12,874 nucleotides of DNA from positions 1-12,874 of the forward strand of contig DASUSF010000115.1 of assembly GCA_036375275.1 (NCBI GenBank), read 5' to 3'. Below are positions 1 through 6,719 of the stretch, one piece after another (the first letter of the stretch is position 1; each line of letters begins with the position of its first letter). A model generated the notes under the pieces. That model saw nothing but the letters and a program-made list of their open reading frames with translations, ran no database searches and was not told where the DNA came from. This stretch comes from DASUSF01 sp036375275. Its GTDB lineage: Bacteria; Pseudomonadota; Alphaproteobacteria; Geminicoccales; Geminicoccaceae. The position numbers were made by a program, and so were the translations under genes.

Positions 1-714
1 GTCCGGGGCGATCAGTCCGGCCCGCGCGCCGGCCTCGATCGACATGTTGCAGATCGTCATCCGCCCCGCCATGGACAGCGCCCGGACCACCGGCCCGGCG
101 TATTCGATGACGTGGCCGGTGCCGCCGGCGGTGCCGATTCGACCGATGATCGCGAGGATCACGTCCTTGGCGGTGCAGCCGAAGGGCAGCTCGCCCTCGA
201 CCGAGATCCGCATGTTCTTCGGGCGCTTCTGGTAGAGGGTCTGGGTCGCCAGCACGTGCTCGACCTCGGAGGTGCCGATGCCGAAGGCGAGCGCGCCGAA
301 GGCGCCGTGGGTCGAGGTGTGGCTGTCGCCGCAGACGATCGTCATGCCCGGCAGGGTGAAGCCCTGCTCGGGCCCGATGATGTGGACGATGCCCTGGCGG
401 ACGTCGGTCACGTCGAACAGCTCGATCCCGAACTCCCGGCAGTTCGTCTGCAGCGCCTCGACCTGGATCCGCGACTGCTCCTCCGCGATGCCCAGCGAGC
501 GGTCGGTGGTCGGGACGTTGTGATCGGGGACGGCGAGGGTCGCCTCGGGACGACGCACCGTCCGACCCGCCTGGCGCAGCCCCTCGAACGCCTGCGGGCT
601 GGTCACCTCATGGACCAGATGACGGTCGACGTAGAGCAGGCAGGTGCCGTCCTCCTGCTCGTCGACCAGGTGCGACTCCCAGATCTTGTCGAAGAGCGTC
701 TTGGGCGCGCTCAT
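1..714 (-). CDS. leuC: 3-isopropylmalate dehydratase large subunit LeuC (partial, C-terminus outside window)
   Basis: Large subunit of isopropylmalate isomerase, which with LeuD interconverts 2- and 3-isopropylmalate in cytosolic leucine biosynthesis. Only residues 1-238 of a normally about 470-residue protein are present. Visible aconitase-superfamily signatures are PDHNVPT (63-69), CGDSHTSTHGAFG (128-140) and the GIGTSEVEHVLATQ stretch (145-158), all intact. The three [4Fe-4S] cysteine ligands of the family lie further C-terminal and cannot be checked. The start ATG at 712-714 follows a GGAGGAAGG ribosome site and gives the family N-terminus MSAPKTLFDKIW. It lies 70 nt downstream of rplS with no U-tailed hairpin between them, so co-transcription with the ribosomal genes is likely. 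No leader peptide or leucine attenuator is visible in the gap. Identity is certain; the operon link is inference. Confidence 0.96.
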   Translation of the reverse strand, partial: MSAPKTLFDKIWESHLVDEQEDGTCLLYVDRHLVHEVTSPQAFEGLRQAGRTVRRPEATLAVPDHNVPTTDRSLGIAEEQSRIQVEALQTNCREFGIELFDVTDVRQGIVHIIGPEQGFTLPGMTIVCGDSHTSTHGAFGALAFGIGTSEVEHVLATQTLYQKRPKNMRISVEGELPFGCTAKDVILAIIGRIGTAGGTGHVIEYAGPVVRALSMAGRMTICNMSIEAGARAGLIAPD

Positions 715-784
715 CCGCCTTCCTCCGGACTCGTGTGATGTGACGCCTGACGATCGCCACGCGGGGTGCGACCGAGCAGCTCGC

Positions 785-1198
785 TCAGTCGGCGGCGTCC
801 TCGCGCGGCGCCGCCTTGTCCTTGCCCCGGTCGCGGCGGTCGTCCCGACGCTCGGTGATCCGCGCCGCCTTCCCGGTCCGCCCGCGCAGGTAGTACAGCT
901 TGGCGCGCCGGACGCGGCCGCGGCGCACCACCTCGATGCTCGCGATCTGCGGGCTGTAAAGGGGAAACACCCGCTCCACGCCCTCGCCGTAGGAGATCTT
1001 GCGGACCACGAAGGACGAGTTGATGCCGCGGTTCCGGCGCGCGATGCACACGCCCTCGAACGCCTGGATGCGCTCCCGCGTGCCTTCGACCACCTTGACG
1101 CTCACCTTGAGGGTGTCGCCCGGCTGGAACTCCGGCACGTCGCGCTCGCCCAAGAGCTCCTGGATCTGTTCCTGCTCGAGCTGCTGGATGACGTTCAT
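785..1198 (-). CDS. rplS: Large ribosomal subunit protein bL19
   Basis: Ribosomal protein bL19 of the 50S subunit, located at the 30S-50S interface. The 137-residue product starts MNVIQQLEQEQI and contains the conserved barrel core, FQPGDTLKVSVKVVEG (24-39) and RIQAFEGVCIARRNRG (43-58), then FVVRKISYGEGVERVFPLYSP (63-83). The bL19 signature RRGRVRRAKLYYLRGRTGKAARI covers residues 92-114. It is longer than the 115-residue E. coli protein because of a charged tail after residue 115 rich in Arg, Asp and Lys; such tails are common in alphaproteobacterial bL19. The ATG is preceded by GAGGAAGAACC, a good ribosome site. It sits 20 nt after trmD, the last member of the classical rpsP-rimM-trmD-rplS operon. 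Longer in-frame extensions upstream run through trmD and are not genuine. Confidence 0.97.
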   Translation of the reverse strand: MNVIQQLEQEQIQELLGERDVPEFQPGDTLKVSVKVVEGTRERIQAFEGVCIARRNRGINSSFVVRKISYGEGVERVFPLYSPQIASIEVVRRGRVRRAKLYYLRGRTGKAARITERRDDRRDRGKDKAAPREDAAD

Positions 1199-1218
1199 GG
1201 TTCTTCCTCGTTCCTGAC

Positions 1219-1974
1219 TCAGCCCGATGCGGCGCCAGCGCCGCGAGCTCGCATCGCTTCCGCCTCGTGGCGGGCCCAGAGGTCCGGCCGGCGGAGCCGG
1301 GTGGTGGCCTCGGCCTGCTCGCGCCGCCAGGCGTTGACCCTGGCGTGATGCCCGGACAGCAGCACGTCGGGCACGGCCCGGCCCTCGAAGACCTGGGGGC
1401 GAGTGTAGTGCGGGTACTCGAGGAGGCCGCTCTCGAAGCTCTCCTCGACCACGGAGGCCTCCTTGCCGACCACCCCCGGCAGCAGCCGCACGCACGCGTC
1501 GATCACGCAGAGCGCGGCAGGCTCGCCGCCGGAGAGCACGACGTCGCCGACACTCACCTCTTCGAGCCCCCGGGCCTCGACCACACGTTGATCCACGCCC
1601 TCGAAGCGGCCGCATAAGATAACCACTCCCGGCCCCTCCGCAAGCGCGCGCACGCGGGCCTGGTCGAGCGGCGCGCCGCGCGGCGTGAGGTACAGGGCCG
1701 GGCGGGGGTCGCCGCCGCCGCGCACGGCATCGAGCGCACGGGCCACCACGTCCGGGCGCATCACCATGCCGGCGCCGCCGCCGAACGGCTCGTCGTCGAC
1801 GCTCCGGTGCCGGTCGAGCGCGTGGTCGCGGAGGTCGACCGTGTCCAGGGTCCACCGGCCCTCGGCGAGCGCGCGGCCGGCGAGCGACACGCCGAGCGGG
1901 CCCGGGAAGACCTCCGGGAACAGGGTCAGCACCGTGGCGCGCCACGAGGGGGCGCCCGGGGCCGCGCCGCTCAC
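1219..1974 (-). CDS. trmD: tRNA (guanine-N1)-methyltransferase TrmD
   Basis: SAM-dependent methyltransferase that makes m1G37 next to the anticodon of tRNAs reading CUN, CCN and CGG-type codons, preventing +1 frameshifts. The start is a GTG at 1972-1974 overlapping the rimM stop (GTGA), giving 251 residues, close to the 255 of E. coli. Family features: VLTLFPEVF (15-23), DEPFGGGAGMVM (61-72), the trefoil-knot cofactor segments LCGRFEGVDQRV (120-131) and SVGDVVLSGGE (141-151), then GLLEYPHYTRP (183-193) and VPDVLLSGHHARVNAWR (201-217). At the position of H. influenzae catalytic Asp169 I align Glu178 (in EESF). An acidic residue is kept, and I think Glu is frequent in this clade, but I could not align it. 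An upstream ATG in the same frame lies deep inside rimM and is rejected. Translation is probably coupled to rimM. Confidence 0.96.
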   Translation of the reverse strand: MSGAAPGAPSWRATVLTLFPEVFPGPLGVSLAGRALAEGRWTLDTVDLRDHALDRHRSVDDEPFGGGAGMVMRPDVVARALDAVRGGGDPRPALYLTPRGAPLDQARVRALAEGPGVVILCGRFEGVDQRVVEARGLEEVSVGDVVLSGGEPAALCVIDACVRLLPGVVGKEASVVEESFESGLLEYPHYTRPQVFEGRAVPDVLLSGHHARVNAWRREQAEATTRLRRPDLWARHEAEAMRARGAGAASG

Positions 1975-2495
1975 CGGTCGTCCCCGAGCAGCTCCGCGGG
2001 CGGCGCCACCACGATCCGCCCCGCGGCGAGATCGACCGCTGGCACCGTTTCGGATTCGAATGGCAGCGAGACCACCCGGCCGTCCTCGGTCACGACGTCG
2101 AGCACGTCGCCGGCGCCGAAGTTGCCGCACTGGCGGACCGTGCCGAAGCGCCGCCCGTCCGGCCAGCGCGCCTCGAGGCCGACCAGATCGGCGATGTAGT
2201 ACTCGTCCTCCTCGGGCTCGGGCAGGGCCGCGCGCGGCACGAAGAGCTCGAGCCCGCGCAGCGCCAGCGCGGCCTCCCGATCGTCGACGCCTTCGATCCG
2301 GACCAGGATGCCGTCCCTGGCCGTGCCGGTCAGCCTGAGGTCGAAGCGCCGCTCGCCGGTGGCATCGAACAGCGGACCGTAGGCGAGGACGTCCTCCGGC
2401 CGCTCGGTATAGCAGCGGAGCCGCACCTGGCCGCGGACGCCGTGGGCGGTGGCCACGCGGGCGAGGCAGACCAGGCCGTCATCGTGTCTGACCAT
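1971..2495 (-). CDS. rimM: Ribosome maturation factor RimM
   Basis: Assembly factor that binds uS19 and the 30S head to promote late 16S rRNA maturation. The 174-residue product matches the family length. It has the N-terminal RimM barrel with ARVATAHGVRGQVRLR (12-27), the DDREAALALRGLELFVPRAALP block (71-92) and a C-terminal PRC barrel with DEYYIADLVGL (97-107), GTVRQCGNFGAGDVLDV (118-134) and LPFESETVPAVDL (144-156). The PRC linker keeps two Tyr residues before IADL, as is usual. The start ATG (2493-2495) has only a weak Shine-Dalgarno, 37 nt after rpsP, so translation may depend on coupling. Its stop overlaps the trmD start by 4 nt. The alternative GTG one codon later would change almost nothing. 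Confidence 0.95.
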   Translation of the reverse strand: MVRHDDGLVCLARVATAHGVRGQVRLRCYTERPEDVLAYGPLFDATGERRFDLRLTGTARDGILVRIEGVDDREAALALRGLELFVPRAALPEPEEDEYYIADLVGLEARWPDGRRFGTVRQCGNFGAGDVLDVVTEDGRVVSLPFESETVPAVDLAAGRIVVAPPAELLGDDR

Positions 2496-2532
2496 GGAAC
2501 GTCACGCCGGGCGCGCGCGGCCGGGGCGCGGC

Positions 2533-2874
2533 TCAGGCCGCGCCGGCTTCGGCCCCGGCCTTCGCCTTCTTCTGGGCGATCTCCTCGGCCTTCTTGCCGG
2601 TACCGCGCCAGTGCGCCGCCTTCTCCGTCAGCCCGGCGGCGTCGAGAAAGCGGGCCACGCGGTCGCTCGGGCTCGCTCCCTGCTCGAGCCAGTAGCGCAC
2701 GCGCTCCTGGTTCAGGGTCACCCGCTCGGGATGATCGTTCGGCAGCAGGGGATCGTAGGTCCCGAGCCTCTCGAGCGCGCGGCCGTCGCGCCGGGTCCGG
2801 CTGGGGATCGCGACGATCCGATAGAAGGGTCGCTTCTTGCTGCCGCCTCGGGAAAGACGAATGCGCACGCTCAT
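2533..2874 (-). CDS. rpsP: Small ribosomal subunit protein bS16
   Basis: Ribosomal protein bS16 of the 30S subunit, which binds 16S rRNA early in assembly. The 113-residue protein begins MSVRIRLSRGGSKKRPFYRI, the family signature, followed by RDGRALERLGTYDPL (29-43) and the helix VRYWLEQGASPSDRVARFL (59-77). The body corresponds to the 82-residue E. coli protein. After about residue 85 there is a basic/alanine tail (KKAEEIAQKKAKAGAEAGAA ends the protein), a normal alphaproteobacterial extension. The ATG at 2872-2874 has a weak AGGA-type ribosome site. It is the first gene after the promoter candidate at 2987-3015, leaving a leader of roughly 105 nt in which I see no recognisable riboregulator. 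Ribosomal protein autoregulation is possible but not shown. Confidence 0.97.
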   Translation of the reverse strand: MSVRIRLSRGGSKKRPFYRIVAIPSRTRRDGRALERLGTYDPLLPNDHPERVTLNQERVRYWLEQGASPSDRVARFLDAAGLTEKAAHWRGTGKKAEEIAQKKAKAGAEAGAA

Positions 2875-2986
2875 GGGACCGGGTCCTGACTGGTTCAGCG
2901 GCTTGTTCGGGGGCCGGCGGGCTCGAAGCCAGAGGCTTGTGCGCGCGCGCAGCCCTACGGGCCGTCGCCGCGGCCATGCGGGCGTT

Positions 2987-3015
2987 TACCTAGACGTCCG
3001 CCGCAACCGGGTCAA
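2987..3015 (-). promoter_or_regulatory. Promoter candidate for rpsP-rimM-trmD-rplS-leuC
   Basis: Reading the minus strand, TTGACC (3015-3010), preceded by CT to give the alphaproteobacterial CTTGAC form, is followed by exactly 17 nt and then TAGGTA (2992-2987). This is a housekeeping sigma-70-like layout in the 181-nt gap between ffh and rpsP, with the predicted start near 2980. It would let the ribosomal genes be expressed strongly and separately from ffh. No U-tailed terminator is visible after ffh, so read-through from ffh is also likely. Found by eye; not tested. Confidence 0.6.
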
Positions 3016-3055
3016 GAGTCTCGCGGATTTGCGACCGCCGCGCCGGCGCAGCGCT

Positions 3056-4408
3056 TCAGCGCGGCATGATGCCGGGCGGCAGGCCGCGGGCCAGGAACTG
3101 CTTGTGGCCCATCTTCTTGACCCGCTTCATCATGGTCTGCATCTGCTGGTGCTGCTTGAGCAGCTTGTTGATCTCCTGCGGCGTGGTGCCGGAGCCCTGC
3201 GCGATCCGGCGCTTGCGGGACGCGTGCAGGATCTTGGGGTTGCGCCGCTCCTTCGGCGTCATCGAGCTGATGATCGCGATCTGCCGGCCGATCAGGCGGT
3301 CGTCGAGCTGCGGCTCGGAGATCTGCTGCTTCATCTTCTGCACGCCGGGCAGCATGCCGAGGATGCCGCTCATGCCGCCCATCCTGCGCATCTGCTGGAG
3401 CTGGGTCTGGAGGTCGGTGAGGTCGAAGCTGCCCTTCTGCATCTTGGCGGCGAGCTTCTCGGCCTCCTCCTTGTCGACCGTCTCCGCGACCTTTTCGACC
3501 AGCGAGACCACGTCGCCCATGCCGAGGATCCGGTTCGCGATCCGGTCGGGATGGAAGGCCTCGAGCGCGTCGAGCTTCTCGCCCATGCCGGCGAGCTTGA
3601 TCGGCTGCCCGGTGACCTGGCGCATGCTGAGCGCGGCGCCGCCGCGGGCGTCGCCGTCGAGCCGGGTGAGGGCGATGCCGGTGATGCCGATCCGCTCGTG
3701 GAAGGCGCGCGCGACGTTGACCGCGTCCTGACCGGTGAGCGCGTCGGCGACCAGAAGCGTCTCGCGCGGGCGCGCCCGGTCGCGCACCGCCGCGAGCTCG
3801 ACCATCAGGTCCTCGTCGATGTGCAGCCGGCCGGCGGTATCGAGCACCAGCGTGTCGAAGCCCTCGCGGCTGGCAACGTCGAGGGCGCGGGCGGTGATCT
3901 CGAGCGGGCGCTGGCCCTGGACGATCGGCAGGCTGATCAGGCCGGCCTGATCGGCGAGCACCGCGAGTTGCTCCTGCGCCGCCGGACGCTGCACGTCGAG
4001 CGAGGCCAGCAGCACCTTCTGGCGGTGTTTCTGCTTCAGCCGGAGGCCGAGCTTGGCCGCGGTCGTGGTCTTGCCCGAGCCCTGGAGGCCGACCATCAGC
4101 ACGACCCGCGGCGGCGTGCCCTGCACCTCCACCTCGCTGACCTCGCCGCCGAGCAGCTCGACCAGGTGGTCGTGGACGATCTTGACCACCATCTGGCCGG
4201 GCGTGACGCTCTTCAGGACCTCCTGGCCGACCGCCCGCTCGCGCACCGCGGCGACGAAGCTCTTGACCACCGGCAGCGCGACGTCGGCCTCGAGCAGCGC
4301 GATCCGGACGTCGCGGAGCGCGGCGTCGACATCCGCCTCGCTCAGCGCGCCGCGCCGCTTCAGGCGGTCGAGCACGTTGCCGAGGCGGCCGGAGAGGGTC
4401 TCGAACAT
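3056..4408 (-). CDS. ffh: Signal recognition particle GTPase Ffh (SRP54)
   Basis: Protein subunit of the bacterial signal recognition particle; with 4.5S RNA it binds signal sequences on translating ribosomes and docks with FtsY at the inner membrane. Length is 450 residues, normal for the family. The N domain is 1-100. The G domain has G1 GLQGSGKTTTAAKLG (107-121), the DVQRPAAQEQL segment (138-148), G3 DTAGR (190-194), G4 TRLD (248-251) and GDARGGAALS (252-261). The M domain is Met-rich (MRRMGGMSGILGMLPG, 340-355) and has the RNA-binding helix region SSMTPKERRNPKIL to SRKRRIAQGSG (381-407). The start ATG at 4406-4408 gives the family N-terminus MFETLSGRLG; the open frame extends 59 codons upstream but with no conserved residues. 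Divergent from dapF; no convincing minus-strand promoter hexamers were found beyond an isolated CTTGAC at 4554-4559. Confidence 0.97.
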   Translation of the reverse strand: MFETLSGRLGNVLDRLKRRGALSEADVDAALRDVRIALLEADVALPVVKSFVAAVRERAVGQEVLKSVTPGQMVVKIVHDHLVELLGGEVSEVEVQGTPPRVVLMVGLQGSGKTTTAAKLGLRLKQKHRQKVLLASLDVQRPAAQEQLAVLADQAGLISLPIVQGQRPLEITARALDVASREGFDTLVLDTAGRLHIDEDLMVELAAVRDRARPRETLLVADALTGQDAVNVARAFHERIGITGIALTRLDGDARGGAALSMRQVTGQPIKLAGMGEKLDALEAFHPDRIANRILGMGDVVSLVEKVAETVDKEEAEKLAAKMQKGSFDLTDLQTQLQQMRRMGGMSGILGMLPGVQKMKQQISEPQLDDRLIGRQIAIISSMTPKERRNPKILHASRKRRIAQGSGTTPQEINKLLKQHQQMQTMMKRVKKMGHKQFLARGLPPGIMPR

Positions 4409-4560
4409 CGCCGATTCCGTCGTTCGCGTGGAGCCGTGACCGCGCCCGGCCACGCGCCTCATGTAGGGCGGCGCCGCGCTGAGCGCCAGACCAGCACACT
4501 CCGAGCCACGAGATCGCCCCCCTCGCCGGGACCCCGGGTGGCTGTTTCGACAGGTCAAGG

Positions 4561-4589
4561 CGAAAGCAACCACGTTTGGTTGCATTTCG
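4561..4589. repeat. Inverted repeat between divergent ffh and dapF (operator or RNA hairpin candidate)
   Basis: Left arm CGAAAGCAACC (4561-4571) and right arm GGTTGCaTTTCG (4578-4589) pair over 11 bp with one bulged A (4584) around a 6-nt loop. The octamer TTTCGACA also occurs twice in direct orientation exactly 40 nt apart (4545-4552 and 4585-4592), the second copy overlapping the right arm. Neither strand has a U-run after the stem, so it is not a classical terminator. The position, 29 nt before the dapF start and 153 nt before the ffh start, would suit a shared operator or a dapF leader hairpin. The structure is visible; the function is inference. Confidence 0.5.
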
Positions 4590-4617
4590 ACAACTCTTCG
4601 GGGCTATGCTGAGCAGC

Positions 4618-5448
4618 ATGAGTGAGCTGCGCTTCCGCAAGATGCACGGGCTGGGCAACGACTTCGTCGTGCTCGATCGGCGCGCCGGACGCCTCGTCCT
4701 GCTGCCCGAGCAGGTGCAGCGGATCGCCGACCGCCGGTTCGGGATCGGCTGCGACCAGCTGCTCTCGATCGAGCCTTCGGACCGGGCGGAGGCGTTCATG
4801 CGGGTCTACAACGCCGACGGCTCGACCTCGGGCGCCTGCGGCAACGGCACCCGCTGCGTCGGCCGGCTGCTGATGGAGGAGACCGGCCGCAACGAGGTCC
4901 GGATCGAGACCGAGGCCGGCATCCTCACGGTCCGCGCCAACCTGATCGGCTACACGGTCGACATGGGCCGGCCGCGGTTCGGCTGGGACGAGATCCCGCT
5001 CGCCGAGGAGATGGACACCCTCGAGCTCGACCTCGCCCTCGGCCCGCTCGAAGGCCCGACCGCGCTCAACCTCGGCAATCCCCACGTGGTCTTCTTCGTC
5101 GCCGACGTCGAGGCGGTCCCGCTCGAGGAGCTCGGCCCGCAGCTCGAGTGCCACCCCCTGTTCCCCGAGCGCGCCAACATCGGCGTCGCCGAGGTCAGGG
5201 ACGAGGAGACCATCCGGCTCCGGGTATTCGAGCGCGGCGTCGGGCTCACCACCGCCTGCGGCAGCGGCGCCTGCGCCGCGCTGGTGGCGGCGGCGCGGCG
5301 CGGCATCGCCGGCCCCAAGGCGAACCTCCTGCTCGACGGCGGCCGCCTCCAGGTCCACTGGGCCGAGAACGGCCGGGTCTTGATGACCGGCCCCGCATCC
5401 CTCAGCTATACAGGCGAACTGGCACCGGAACTGCTGGCCATCGCCTGA
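4618..5448 (+). CDS. dapF: Diaminopimelate epimerase DapF
   Basis: Cofactor-independent racemase-type enzyme converting LL- to meso-diaminopimelate for lysine and peptidoglycan synthesis in the cytosol. The 276-residue protein matches the family. It begins RFRKMHGLGNDFVVLD (5-20). The two catalytic cysteines are present, Cys74 in SGACGNGTRC (71-80) and Cys214 in TTACGSGACAA (211-221). Substrate-contact motifs YNADGS (64-69), GNPHVVFF (153-160) and ERANIG (184-189) are intact. I start at the ATG of MSELRFRKMHG. An ATG 12 nt upstream (4606) is in frame but sits 2 nt after a GGGGCT and adds unconserved residues. No good Shine-Dalgarno precedes 4618, while TATGCT at 4605-4610 could be a -10 box, so leaderless translation is a possibility. 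First gene of dapF-mtaB-ftsY. Confidence 0.96.
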   Translation: MSELRFRKMHGLGNDFVVLDRRAGRLVLLPEQVQRIADRRFGIGCDQLLSIEPSDRAEAFMRVYNADGSTSGACGNGTRCVGRLLMEETGRNEVRIETEAGILTVRANLIGYTVDMGRPRFGWDEIPLAEEMDTLELDLALGPLEGPTALNLGNPHVVFFVADVEAVPLEELGPQLECHPLFPERANIGVAEVRDEETIRLRVFERGVGLTTACGSGACAALVAAARRGIAGPKANLLLDGGRLQVHWAENGRVLMTGPASLSYTGELAPELLAIA

Positions 5449-5453
5449 GGCTC

Positions 5454-6719
5454 ATGCCGCCCACCGAGATCGTCACCTTCGGCTGTCGCCTGAACAGCTT
5501 CGAGAGCGAGGTCATGCGCGCCCACGCCGTGACCGCGGGCCTCGACGACGTGGTCGTGGTGCATACCTGCGCCGTGACCGCCGAAGCCGAGCGCCAGGCG
5601 CGGCAGGCCATCCGCCGGGCGCGGCGCGAGCGGCCGGAGGCGCGGATCGTGGTCACCGGCTGCAGCGCCCAGATCGACCCGGCGCGCTACGCCGCCATGC
5701 CCGAAGTGGCGCACGTCATCGGCAACCACGAGAAGCTCGCGGGCGCGACCTGGCAGCGGCTTCGGGACGACCGGGCGCCGCTGCCGCGCGCGCTGGTCGG
5801 CGACGTCATGGCGGTCCGCGAGGTGGCGCCGCATCTGGTCGGCGGGCTCGAGGGGCGGAGCCGGGCATTCGTCCAGGTCCAGCAGGGCTGCGACCACCGC
5901 TGCACCTTCTGCATCATCCCCTACGGCCGCGGCAACAGCCGGAGCCTGCCGGTCGGCGACGTGGTCGCGCAGGCCTGCCGCCTGGTCGAGGCCGGCCACG
6001 CCGAGATCGTGCTGACCGGCGTGGACCTGACCTCGTACGGCAGGGACCTGCCCGGGCAGCCGACCCTCGGGCAGCTCGCCCGCCGCCTGCTCCGCCTGGT
6101 GCCCGACCTCCAGCGCCTCCGCCTGTCCTCGATCGATCCCGCCGAGGTCGGTCCCGACCTTCTGGACCTGATCGCGGGCGAGCCGCGCCTGATGCCGCAC
6201 GTCCACCTCTCGGTCCAGGCCGGCGACAGCCTGATCCTGAAGCGCATGAAGCGGCGTCACAGCCGCGAGGACGTGCTCGCGCTCTGCACGCGCCTGCGGG
6301 GTCTCCGGCCGGACATCGCGTTCGGCGCCGACCTGATCGCCGGCTTCCCGACCGAGAGCGAGGCGATGTTCGAGCGCTCGCTCGACCTCGTCGAGGAGGC
6401 GGAGATCGCGCACCTGCACGTGTTCCCCTACTCGGCGCGGGCCGGCACCCCGGCGGCGCGCATGCCCGAAGTGCCGAAGGCGCTGCGCCGGGAGCGGGCG
6501 GCGCGGCTCCGGGCCGCCGGCGAGCGGGTGCTCCAGCGCCACCTCGCCCGGGCGGTCGGACGGCCGGCCCGGGTGCTGCTGGAGCGCGGCGGCCGGGGGC
6601 GGGGCGAGGACTGGACACCGTACCGGCTCGCCGCGGCGGCCGGTGAGCCGGGCCAGGTGGTCGCGGTGGTCGGCGAAGGCGTCCAGGGCGGCAGCGTGCT
6701 CGGGCGGGCAGCGGCATGA
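5454..6719 (+). CDS. mtaB: tRNA t6A37 methylthiotransferase MtaB (radical SAM)
   Basis: Radical-SAM methylthiotransferase that adds a methylthio group to C2 of N6-threonylcarbamoyladenosine at tRNA position 37 (ms2t6A). The 421-residue protein has the N-terminal UPF0004 domain with three cluster cysteines Cys11 (FGCRLNSFES), Cys39 (HTCAVT) and Cys70 (TGCSAQ). The radical-SAM motif is Cys146, Cys150 and Cys153 in GCDHRCTFCIIPYGRG (145-160), followed by EIVLTGVDLTSYG (184-196), RLRLSSIDP (221-229) and HLSVQAGD (251-258). A C-terminal TRAM-like segment starts around 365. The QxGCxxxCTFCIIPY context and the short N-terminus favour MtaB over MiaB or RimO. The start follows the dapF stop by 5 nt with GAGG very close to the ATG, and the stop overlaps ftsY by ATGA, so the three genes are translationally linked. 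The dapF-mtaB-ftsY order recurs in Alphaproteobacteria. Confidence 0.94.
   Translation: MPPTEIVTFGCRLNSFESEVMRAHAVTAGLDDVVVVHTCAVTAEAERQARQAIRRARRERPEARIVVTGCSAQIDPARYAAMPEVAHVIGNHEKLAGATWQRLRDDRAPLPRALVGDVMAVREVAPHLVGGLEGRSRAFVQVQQGCDHRCTFCIIPYGRGNSRSLPVGDVVAQACRLVEAGHAEIVLTGVDLTSYGRDLPGQPTLGQLARRLLRLVPDLQRLRLSSIDPAEVGPDLLDLIAGEPRLMPHVHLSVQAGDSLILKRMKRRHSREDVLALCTRLRGLRPDIAFGADLIAGFPTESEAMFERSLDLVEEAEIAHLHVFPYSARAGTPAARMPEVPKALRRERAARLRAAGERVLQRHLARAVGRPARVLLERGGRGRGEDWTPYRLAAAAGEPGQVVAVVGEGVQGGSVLGRAAA

Noticed and set aside
171..200. Possible frameshift or damage in leuC
   Set aside because: Codon-by-codon reading from 714 to 1 is continuous with conserved family sequence; the gene is only cut by the window edge.
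715..784. Terminator or leucine attenuator between rplS and leuC
   Set aside because: Only a 4-bp CGAG/CTCG stem (773-783) without a U-run, and no leader peptide rich in Leu codons.
2837..4612. 591-codon open frame on the plus strand across ffh
   Set aside because: It lies opposite ffh, whose conserved motifs are clear. The translation is low-complexity (His, Leu, Asp, Glu, Arg rich), as expected from the complement of GC-rich codons.
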